Below are positions 1 through 5,840 of a DNA stretch of 7,498 bases, piece after piece (within the stretch, counting starts at the first letter, position 1; the number at the start of each line of letters is the position of its first letter). The notes under the pieces are model-generated. The model did no database searches and was not told the DNA's origin. It saw nothing but the letters and a program-made list of their open reading frames with translations. Made by a program: the position numbers and the translations under genes. The stretch lies in the NCBI GenBank assembly GCA_015661535.1, contig DQVY01000190.1, positions 1-7,498 of the forward strand, read 5' to 3'. Source of the stretch: Sulfurovum sp. GTDB lineage: Bacteria > Campylobacterota > Campylobacteria > Campylobacterales > Sulfurovaceae.

Positions 1-1082
1 AAGAGGTCTAGTGCGCTGTTGTCAGGTTTGTGTTTTCTTGGTTTACGTTTTTTCTTTACAGGAGGTGGTGGGACCTCTGCAGTTTCATTCTTCTCTTCCG
101 GTTCTATGACTTGCTCTTGCGTTTGGTCGATCCTTCTGGGGATACTTGAGATCATCGGCAAGCTGCTGTTCTCATCGTGTTGATAGAGTGTTGTATTGTT
201 TTCTTGACTCAGGTTTGTTTCTTGTGTTGCATTTGTTTCACCTACTGTTACTTCGGGCTGCTTACACTCTCTGACATAATGTGTAGAATTCCGATCAAAC
301 CCTTCGCTAAGTCTTACTTCCGCATCGTTAATGAGGAAAAAAGTTTTAGGATGGAAAATATCGCTATAGGTTTTGATATGTGCAACAGTATAGGAACTCT
401 GCACTTCTACTTTTGTGACAATACCAACGGGGATATCTGCAAAAAATATAGCATCCAGACCAGAAGTTACTACTTTGTCTCCTATCGCTATTTTATGCCA
501 TTTTGGTATGAATTTAATGATCATTTTGTTTTTTTCAACACCTTGCGCAATTCCCGGAGCCTTTTCTTTTCCGGTAAAAACAGAGAAACGACATTTAGTA
601 TCTGAGGTGAGGTAGCCGAAAAGTTGATTGTTTTCCAGTTTTGCTATACCTCCAACAACTTGATTTTGTACAAGACCATAGAGCTTGTCTTTTTCCAAAC
701 CTTTTGGTTTTGTAAGTATGATCTGGGAAAAACTGTTCAGTTTGACATAAGAAATGGTTTCAACAATAGAGATATTTTGAATAGGCAGTTGGCTTAAATT
801 GGGAAGTATTTCATAAATGTTCTTTACCTCTTCAATATAGTGCATCTGCTCGAGAAGACGTTTACGTAAAATACGATTTTCAATACTTAGTTTTTCTATA
901 GATTCTTTTTGAAAAACATAACTGTGACTCTTCTCTTCTATACTTTGGGTGAAGTTTTTATAACTCTGTTTTACAGGATTGATGAACCCTAAGAGTGTAT
1001 CGGTAATGTGCTCATCATTTCTTGAGAGCAGTACTGTCAGCATAAGCAACAGTATTGCTATGATTACAAGTCTAGTCTTCAT
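1..1082 (-). CDS. mreC: Rod shape-determining protein MreC, 3' end cut by window edge
   Basis: MreC is a bitopic inner-membrane protein whose periplasmic part links the MreB filament to the MreD/RodA/PBP2 wall-elongation machinery. I translated this frame by hand: 360 intact codons with no stop before the left edge. It opens with MKTR and a hydrophobic segment at about residues 5-19, followed by a probable coiled coil at about 45-88. The beta-rich MreC domain then spans about 100-255 and includes a GDKVVTSGLDAIFF stretch near 201-214, matching the family pattern GDxVvTSGLggvF. From about residue 262 the sequence changes to an Asn/Gln/Glu-rich linker, then PPPP at 338-341 and a Lys/Arg-rich run at 343-352. 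Such a tail is not part of the usual MreC fold. The start is the ATG at 1082-1080, inside the end of mreB (11-base overlap), which implies translational coupling. No strong Shine-Dalgarno is seen. The stop codon lies outside the window. Confidence 0.93.
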   Translation of the reverse strand, partial: MKTRLVIIAILLLMLTVLLSRNDEHITDTLLGFINPVKQSYKNFTQSIEEKSHSYVFQKESIEKLSIENRILRKRLLEQMHYIEEVKNIYEILPNLSQLPIQNISIVETISYVKLNSFSQIILTKPKGLEKDKLYGLVQNQVVGGIAKLENNQLFGYLTSDTKCRFSVFTGKEKAPGIAQGVEKNKMIIKFIPKWHKIAIGDKVVTSGLDAIFFADIPVGIVTKVEVQSSYTVAHIKTYSDIFHPKTFFLINDAEVRLSEGFDRNSTHYVRECKQPEVTVGETNATQETNLSQENNTTLYQHDENSSLPMISSIPRRIDQTQEQVIEPEEKNETAEVPPPPVKKKRKPRKHKPDNSALDL

Positions 1083-2106
1083 ATGCCATTTGTTGCAGGA
1101 TATCTATTTCATCCAGTGCAATACCTGTACCTTTTGCAACAGCAAGTAAAGGTTCTTCTGCAATATATACAGGAAGTTTTACGATATCTGAAAGGTATTT
1201 GTCCAGTCCTCTGATAAGTGCTCCACCGCCAGTCAGTACAATACCATTCTCAACGATATCTCCTGCAAGTTCAGGTGGTGTCATTTCAAGTACTTGTTTC
1301 AGTGCTTCAGCGATCTCTTCAATGGAGTCTTTCATGGCAGCTCTGATATGCTCAGAGGTGATATCTATAGAAGTAAGACTACCTTCTACCTGGTCTCTAC
1401 CGCGTACAGCAGTAGTGAGCTCTTCTTTTAATGGTATCGCTGTACCAATAGATATCTTGAGTTCTTCAGCAATACGGTCACCTATGAGCAGGTTGAAATT
1501 CTTTTTAATGTAGTCTACGATCGCCTGGTCAATATTGTCTCCGGCAATCCTAATAGACTTTGACAGGACAAGACCACCTAAAGAAGTAACACCGATTTCT
1601 GTCGTTCCTCCGCCAATGTCAACCACCAAGTTACCGTTTGGATCTTTTACAGGGATACCTGCACCAATGGCTGCAGCCATTGGCTCTTCTATGAGGTAGA
1701 CATAACGTGCCCCGGCATTTTCTGCTGAGTCTTTCACCGCACGTCTTTCAACCTGTGTCAAACCGTAAGGTACACAGATAATAATACGAGGTGAGAAAAA
1801 GCCTTTTCTTTTATGTGCTTTTTCAATAAAATAACGTATCATCATTTCAGTGACTTCAAAATCTGCAATAACACCATCTTTCATAGGACGGATCGCTTTA
1901 ATATTACCAGGTGTTTTACCTACCATATCTTTTGCTTCTTGACCTACAGCCAAAATACGCTGCTGTCCGTGTTTGTCATATTGAATAGCAACAACCGAAG
2001 GTTCGTTGATACAAATACCTTGTCCTTTTACCAGAACAAGTGTATTTGCTGTCCCAAGGTCAATTGCCAGATCGTTGGAAAACATTCCTAATAATTTTTT
2101 AAACAT
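1072..2106 (-). CDS. mreB: Rod shape-determining protein MreB (bacterial actin)
   Basis: MreB is an actin-like ATPase that forms membrane-bound filaments on the inner face of the cytoplasmic membrane and directs lateral peptidoglycan synthesis. The 344 residues are the usual family length. The N-terminus (MFKKLLGMFSNDLA) resembles the short amphipathic membrane-binding start of E. coli MreB. Actin-fold signatures are present: phosphate-1 loop DLGTANT at 16-22, EEPMAAAIGAG at 140-150, phosphate-2 VDIGGGTTEIG at 162-172, and the adenosine-binding GIVLTGGGALIRG at 288-300. The ATG at 2106 is preceded by AAGGA (2119-2115) with an 8-base spacer. The gene lies 28 bases after clpX and overlaps mreC by 11 bases, so co-expression with both is likely. 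Nothing in the sequence looks degraded. Confidence 0.98.
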   Translation of the reverse strand: MFKKLLGMFSNDLAIDLGTANTLVLVKGQGICINEPSVVAIQYDKHGQQRILAVGQEAKDMVGKTPGNIKAIRPMKDGVIADFEVTEMMIRYFIEKAHKRKGFFSPRIIICVPYGLTQVERRAVKDSAENAGARYVYLIEEPMAAAIGAGIPVKDPNGNLVVDIGGGTTEIGVTSLGGLVLSKSIRIAGDNIDQAIVDYIKKNFNLLIGDRIAEELKISIGTAIPLKEELTTAVRGRDQVEGSLTSIDITSEHIRAAMKDSIEEIAEALKQVLEMTPPELAGDIVENGIVLTGGGALIRGLDKYLSDIVKLPVYIAEEPLLAVAKGTGIALDEIDILQQMAYED

Positions 2107-2134
2107 CTATACTATCCTTTATGCTAACGTAGTG

Positions 2135-3355
2135 TTATGCTGTTTTTTTATCTTTTATATACAAAGGTTGGGAACCTGACTCAATAACCTCTTTTGTAAT
2201 AACCACTTCATAACCACTAAGTTCCGGAAGTTCATACATGATATCAAGTAAGATCTCTTCCATAATGGAGCGCAGTCCTCTGGCACCTGTTTTTCTGTCT
2301 AAAGCTTTTTGTGCAATGAGCGTGAGTGCATCATTTTCAAATGTGAGTACCACATCGTCAATTTCAAAGAGCTTTTGGTACTGCTTGAGAAGAGAATTTT
2401 TAGGTTCAACCAAAATGCGGACCATATCTTCTTTACTGATCTCACCGAGTGTAGCCAAGACATGTAAACGTCCTATGAGTTCGGGTATGAGTCCGTAGCT
2501 TACCAGGTCATCTGCTTCAACCAAATGAATAAGATTTTCTTCTTCTTTTTTAGAACGTTTTTCTTGTCCAAACCCAAGTGTGTTTGCGCCCAGTCTTCTT
2601 TTGAGAATGTCATTGAGTCCATCAAAGGCACCACCGCATATAAAGAGTATGTTAGAGGTGTCTATTTGAATGAAGTCCTGGTTAGGATGTTTACGTCCGC
2701 CTTTTGGTGGAATATTTACAATAGAACCTTCAATGAGTTTAAGCAGGGCTTGCTGTACCCCTTCACCAGAGACATCACGGGTAATGGAACGGTTTTCACC
2801 CATACGAGCAATTTTGTCTACCTCATCGATGAAGACAATCCCTTGTTCTGCACGTACTGGATCACCATCTGCTGCCATAAGGAGTTTTGTTAAAATGTTT
2901 TCAACATCTTCTCCTACATATCCTGCTTCTGTAAGGTTTGTCGCATCTGCAATGGCTATAGGTACATTGAGGAATCTGGCAATGGTTTGTGCCAAAAGGG
3001 TTTTACCGGAACCTGTTGGACCTATAAGCAAGACATTTGACTTTGCTATTTGTGTATCATCTTCAGTATTGTCTTTAAAAATACGTTTATAGTGATTATA
3101 GACTGCGACAGAAAGTGTTTTCTTCGCCTGTTCCTGTCCTATAACATAGTCAGACAACATCGTATTGATCTCTTTGGGTGTATAAAGTGTTTGGGTCCCC
3201 AGGTCTGCCTGGCTCTCTCCCAACTCTTCTTCTCCAAAGAGAATTTTGTAAGCGGACACCACACAGTTGGAACATATATAGGCACTTTCACCAGCGATAA
3301 GAGGATTCTCTTCACTCTCATGGGCAGCACAAAAGCTACACTCTTTATTTGACAT
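2135..3355 (-). CDS. clpX: ATP-dependent Clp protease ATP-binding subunit ClpX
   Basis: ClpX is the hexameric AAA+ unfoldase that feeds tagged or damaged proteins into the ClpP peptidase in the cytoplasm. The 406-residue protein has the N-terminal zinc-binding domain (C6-x2-C9-x18-C28-x2-C31), Walker A GPTGSGKT at 112-119, the pore-1 loop GYVG at 145-148, and Walker B VFIDEVD at 174-180. An RKH loop lies at 221-223. GLIPELIGRL near 289-298 holds the probable arginine finger R297, and the sensor-2 GAR is at 357-359. The ClpP-contact loop reads LGF at 260-262 where E. coli has IGF, a conservative change, so ClpP docking is expected. The ATG at 3355 follows AAGGA (3366-3362) by 6 bases. It sits 29 bases after lpxA and 28 before mreB. 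clpP is not in the window, unlike the clpP-clpX pairing of many other bacteria. Confidence 0.98.
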   Translation of the reverse strand: MSNKECSFCAAHESEENPLIAGESAYICSNCVVSAYKILFGEEELGESQADLGTQTLYTPKEINTMLSDYVIGQEQAKKTLSVAVYNHYKRIFKDNTEDDTQIAKSNVLLIGPTGSGKTLLAQTIARFLNVPIAIADATNLTEAGYVGEDVENILTKLLMAADGDPVRAEQGIVFIDEVDKIARMGENRSITRDVSGEGVQQALLKLIEGSIVNIPPKGGRKHPNQDFIQIDTSNILFICGGAFDGLNDILKRRLGANTLGFGQEKRSKKEEENLIHLVEADDLVSYGLIPELIGRLHVLATLGEISKEDMVRILVEPKNSLLKQYQKLFEIDDVVLTFENDALTLIAQKALDRKTGARGLRSIMEEILLDIMYELPELSGYEVVITKEVIESGSQPLYIKDKKTA

Positions 3356-3384
3356 TGACTATCCTTCTATTTTCTTGCATCATT

Positions 3385-4167
3385 TTATTTTACCCTTGTA
3401 AATGGTATGCCTCTTTTTGAGGACTTGATAAATTGACAAAGTCTGGTTACTTTATCTGATTGTGTTGATTCGAGAAGTTTTTGCGCTACTTCCTGCAGCG
3501 GATTACCTTCTTCAAATAGTTCTCTGTAGGCAGATTTTAATGCGTTGATCTCTTCGCGTTCTATATGTCTTCTCATCCCAGTAAGGTTTAAACCGCGTAA
3601 AACGGCACGGTTACCCTCTGCAAGGCAGAAAGGAGGAATGTCCTGAGACAAGGCAGAAGCACCACCGATCATAGCATAGTCGCCAATATGTACAAATTGG
3701 TGTACAGGTGTAAGTCCACCGATGACGACATGGTCACCAAGTTCAACATGTCCTGCAAGTGTTGCACCATTTGCCAAAATACAATGGTCACCAAGAATGA
3801 CATCATGTCCCAAATGTACATACCCCATAAGTAAATTCCCATCACCGATCTTGGTAATAGAGCCACCGCCTTTTGTCCCCGGGTTGAGCAGGGTAAACTC
3901 TCTAATGGTATTGTTATCACCAATGATAAGTTCAACATCTTCACCGTCAAACTTCAAATCTTGAGGAATGGTTCCTACAGCAGAATGGGAAAAGATACGG
4001 TTGCCTTTACCTATGGTTGTTTTACCTTCTATAACAGCATGCGAAGCGACAGTAGTATTGTCACCAATTTTGACCTTTGACCCAATATAGGCAAAAGGTC
4101 CAACGCTAACATTTGCACCAAGAATGGCACCATCTTCTATGACTGCCGAGGGGTGTATAAGGGACAT
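3385..4167 (-). CDS. lpxA: UDP-N-acetylglucosamine O-acyltransferase LpxA
   Basis: LpxA carries out the first step of lipid A synthesis, moving an (R)-3-hydroxyacyl chain from acyl carrier protein to the 3-OH of UDP-GlcNAc in the cytoplasm. The 260 residues match the family (about 260). Residues 1 to about 185 are hexapeptide repeats of the left-handed beta-helix type, for example IGDNTTV and LGDHVVI, and the helical C-terminal part follows from about 190. By hand alignment with E. coli, the catalytic base H125 corresponds to H121 (in HLGHDV) and the acyl-chain ruler G173 corresponds to G169 (MIGGAS). The C-terminal SKRGIPF resembles the E. coli STRGLIR end. The ATG at 4167 lies 8 bases after the fabZ stop with only a weak Shine-Dalgarno, which suggests coupling to fabZ translation. 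FabZ and LpxA use the same substrate pool. Confidence 0.97.
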   Translation of the reverse strand: MSLIHPSAVIEDGAILGANVSVGPFAYIGSKVKIGDNTTVASHAVIEGKTTIGKGNRIFSHSAVGTIPQDLKFDGEDVELIIGDNNTIREFTLLNPGTKGGGSITKIGDGNLLMGYVHLGHDVILGDHCILANGATLAGHVELGDHVVIGGLTPVHQFVHIGDYAMIGGASALSQDIPPFCLAEGNRAVLRGLNLTGMRRHIEREEINALKSAYRELFEEGNPLQEVAQKLLESTQSDKVTRLCQFIKSSKRGIPFTRVK

Positions 4168-4175
4168 TAAATGAC

Positions 4176-4625
4176 CTACTTGTCTACGATCATAGCTTTA
4201 AGTTCAGCCTGTGCAACCACTTTGTCATCTACATATGCTTTTGCTTCAAGTTGCCAAACTGGCCCTTTTTGCTTCATCACACTGATTTTATAGACAAGTT
4301 GATCTCCCGGCGTTACGGGCACACGGAATTTTGCTTTGTCTATACTCATAAAATAAACCACTTTATTTTGTATCTCTTCCTGGGATGCACCATCCATACT
4401 CTTAAATGCAAGTACACCACCAGCCTGTGCCATACCTTCAAGTATCATCACACCTGGATAAATTGGATGATCAGGGAAATGTCCCTGAAAGACAGGTTCA
4501 GAGATAGAAACATTTTTAAAGCCTTCTATGTATTCACCTGGAGTAAGTTCAGTAATTCTATCCACAAGTAAAAATGGGTATCGATGGGGTAATATGTTTT
4601 GAATGTCTACGACGTTATAAAGCAC
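4176..4625 (-). CDS. fabZ: 3-hydroxyacyl-ACP dehydratase FabZ (GTG start)
   Basis: FabZ dehydrates (R)-3-hydroxyacyl-ACP to trans-2-enoyl-ACP in type II fatty acid synthesis and so competes with LpxA for substrate. The 149 residues fit the family. The N-terminal ILPHRYPFLLVDRI (11-24) and the hot-dog-fold active site GHFPDHPIYPGVMILEGMAQ (48-67) are present, with catalytic H49 and E63. The start codon is GTG (4625-4623), not ATG. It is supported by AAAGG at 4637-4633 with a 7-base spacer and by the conserved N-terminus beginning right there. No in-frame ATG lies between the start and the conserved block. It is 8 bases upstream of lpxA and 68 bases downstream of queH, the widest gap in the window, so an internal promoter just ahead of it is possible but unproven. 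Confidence 0.97.
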   Translation of the reverse strand: MLYNVVDIQNILPHRYPFLLVDRITELTPGEYIEGFKNVSISEPVFQGHFPDHPIYPGVMILEGMAQAGGVLAFKSMDGASQEEIQNKVVYFMSIDKAKFRVPVTPGDQLVYKISVMKQKGPVWQLEAKAYVDDKVVAQAELKAMIVDK

Positions 4626-4653
4626 AAGAGAACCTTTGTATAAAAATTCTCTT
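4626..4653 (-). promoter_or_regulatory. Possible hairpin enclosing the fabZ ribosome-binding site
   Basis: Seven-base perfect inverted arms (AAGAGAA at 4653-4647 and TTCTCTT at 4632-4626 on the minus strand) flank a 14-base loop that contains the fabZ Shine-Dalgarno AAAGG (4637-4633). The second arm ends directly against the GTG start. A folded leader could modulate initiation, but the stem is AT-rich and short, so it may be chance. A weak -10-like TAAAAT lies just upstream at 4659-4654. Confidence 0.25.
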
Positions 4654-4693
4654 ATTTTATCGCAATGTTGGTAAAAAATGGATTACGTCCGTT

Positions 4694-5773
4694 TTATAAA
4701 GTAATTAAAACTTCTTTCACATCACTGTAGGTCTTGCTTTGACAAAGTATTTCTATTTTATTTGAAGGGATCGTTTCAACCACCAGTACAATGGAAAGGT
4801 CATAAGGCGTGATGCCTAATTTTGTACGTAAAAGAACCTCTTCTTCAAAAGGCGGCGGGGCATAGATGAGTTCTGTAACACTTTTGTATGCCCTGTTTGA
4901 GAGATCGTTGTAGTGAGACAGTGTAATAAAGCGTACCTCATCACGGTTCATATAGTGTACATTGTCAATGGTATATTCTATTTTCCCTCGGCTGTATTCA
5001 CCCCGGAGTGTAGAGTAGGGAAGAAAGTGTGCGGGTATGACTTCTTTGCGCACACGTAAAAGCCCTGTCTCTAAACGCCAGTTCAAAAAACGCTGTTTAA
5101 TGATCTTGTGTGGCTTGTTTTCTTCTTCCATCTTCCAGCGTTTTTCATACATCTCTATGCGCTCTTCTATGGATTCGGGCTGTACCTGTCCTGAAATGGG
5201 TACAAACAACTCATCCGTTAGTTTCTCTTGTTGGTCACGTTGTATATTTAAGGCGAACATACAGCCGCAGTAGTCTTGACGGTAAAGTGCATCTTCTTTT
5301 GCCAAGATATTTTGTTCCTGTGTCCCTGAAGCTTTTCTGTAGTCTGGCGCAACAAAAGCTATGCCCTCACGCTCAGCCAAAGCATCCCCTGCCATTTTGA
5401 GTTGTGTGAGTGATTTTTTGGGACTGGTAAGTAGGGTAGACGTAAAGGTACTTTCACCCATTTGTGCTGCCTGCTGTGCTGTTACTTCAAAACGTCTGTC
5501 AAAGCAGATACCGCAGCGTGAGCCTTTTTCGGGTTCATGCTCCAAACCACGTACTGCCTCCAGCCAATTCTCCACATCGTACTCGCCTTCAATGAGGTCA
5601 ATACCAAGCATTTTACAAGAGCGTTTTACATCAAGAAGTCTCAGGTAGTATTCTGAGTAGGGATGAATGTTAGGGTCATAAAAAAAGCCTGTGAGTTTTT
5701 CTTCAGGATATTCTGTTTGTAGCTTTTGTAAAAAATAATGGCTGTCTACAGAACAGCAGATGTGTACTAACAT
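4694..5773 (-). CDS. queH: Epoxyqueuosine reductase QueH with C-terminal extension
   Basis: QueH (formerly DUF208, COG1636) is the non-cobalamin enzyme that reduces epoxyqueuosine to queuosine at the wobble base of tRNA Asp, Asn, His and Tyr. The QueH signature cysteines are all present: the vicinal pair C6-C7 (HICCSVDS), C87-x2-C90 (SRCGICFDRRF) and C169-x-C171 (DYCGCMFA). These groups hold the iron-sulfur/iron site in the family. FFYDPNIHPYSEY (30-42) and TSTLLTSPKK (111-120) are also typical. The catalytic domain seems complete by about residue 200. The remaining 160 or so residues, including RFLNWRLETGLLRVRKEV (228-245), form an extra C-terminal region I cannot assign. The ATG at 5773 follows AAGGA (5783-5779) by 5 bases. 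The gene sits between lpxB and fabZ, is codirectional with both, and is preceded by a REP-like inverted repeat. Confidence 0.92.
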   Translation of the reverse strand: MLVHICCSVDSHYFLQKLQTEYPEEKLTGFFYDPNIHPYSEYYLRLLDVKRSCKMLGIDLIEGEYDVENWLEAVRGLEHEPEKGSRCGICFDRRFEVTAQQAAQMGESTFTSTLLTSPKKSLTQLKMAGDALAEREGIAFVAPDYRKASGTQEQNILAKEDALYRQDYCGCMFALNIQRDQQEKLTDELFVPISGQVQPESIEERIEMYEKRWKMEEENKPHKIIKQRFLNWRLETGLLRVRKEVIPAHFLPYSTLRGEYSRGKIEYTIDNVHYMNRDEVRFITLSHYNDLSNRAYKSVTELIYAPPPFEEEVLLRTKLGITPYDLSIVLVVETIPSNKIEILCQSKTYSDVKEVLITL

Positions 5774-5786
5774 TTAAATCCTTCTT

Positions 5787-5807
5787 GTAGGGTCGATATA
5801 ATCGACC
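5787..5807 (+). repeat. REP-like unit, left copy
   Basis: GTAG (5787-5790) is followed by 7-bp perfect arms GGTCGAT/ATCGACC around the loop ATA. Its outer end is 3 bases from the queH Shine-Dalgarno, so hairpin formation could affect queH translation. Confidence 0.7.
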
Positions 5808-5819
5808 ATTATTGGTTGT

Positions 5820-5840
5820 GGTCGATACAATCGACCCTAC
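5820..5840 (-). repeat. REP-like unit, right copy
   Basis: Read on the minus strand, GTAG (5840-5837) is followed by 7-bp perfect arms GGTCGAT/ATCGACC around the loop TGT. The TAG of its GTAG is the lpxB stop codon. Confidence 0.7.

Larger units (their letters stand above)
5787..5840. repeat. BIME-like inverted pair of GTAG-headed REP palindromes
   Basis: The 54-bp element consists of GTAG plus a 17-bp palindrome (GGTCGAT-ATA-ATCGACC, 5791-5807), a 12-base linker (ATTATTGGTTGT, 5808-5819), and an inverted second copy (GGTCGAT-ACA-ATCGACC, 5820-5836) closed by CTAC. The two 21-base units agree at 18 of 21 positions when one is reverse-complemented; the differences are only in the 3-base loop. 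A conserved 5' GTAG tetranucleotide next to an imperfect palindrome, in inverted pairs, is the known form of REP/BIME elements mobilised by RAYT (TnpA-REP) transposases. No such transposase gene is in this window. The element fills 50 of the 63 bases between lpxB and queH, and its GTAG contains the lpxB stop. In the transcript it would form two 7-bp hairpins or one long stem. There is no U-tract, so it is not a standard terminator. Confidence 0.75.

Noticed and set aside
177..605. Plus-strand open frame of 142 codons, Cys- and Phe-rich
   Set aside because: It lies antisense to a continuous, well-conserved mreC frame, has no family resemblance, and its odd composition is that of a reversed AT-rich gene.
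2107..2134. Promoter or terminator in the clpX-mreB gap
   Set aside because: Only 28 bases, holding the mreB Shine-Dalgarno and no hairpin or -10-like hexamer worth reporting.
1199..3352. Several plus-strand open frames antisense to mreB and clpX, and a short minus-strand frame at 3139-3330
   Set aside because: All overlap genes with unmistakable motifs, carry low-complexity or Ser/Ile-rich translations, and have no supporting ribosome-binding sites or homology.
3669..3950. Minus-strand 93-codon frame inside lpxA
   Set aside because: It is an alternative frame of the hexapeptide-repeat coding region. The repeat periodicity keeps the frame open and there is no independent evidence.
5787..5840. 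Intrinsic terminator after lpxB
   Set aside because: The hairpins are strong, but no run of U follows on the minus-strand transcript; the sequence continues ACAAGAAGGA into the queH ribosome-binding site. The GTAG-headed paired structure fits a REP/BIME element better.
5787..5840. Operator for a dimeric repressor, or a one-unit CRISPR-like repeat
   Set aside because: The duplicated 17-bp palindromes could bind a regulator, but the element begins inside the lpxB stop codon, no promoter is evident next to it, and there are only two units in inverted order with no spacer series.
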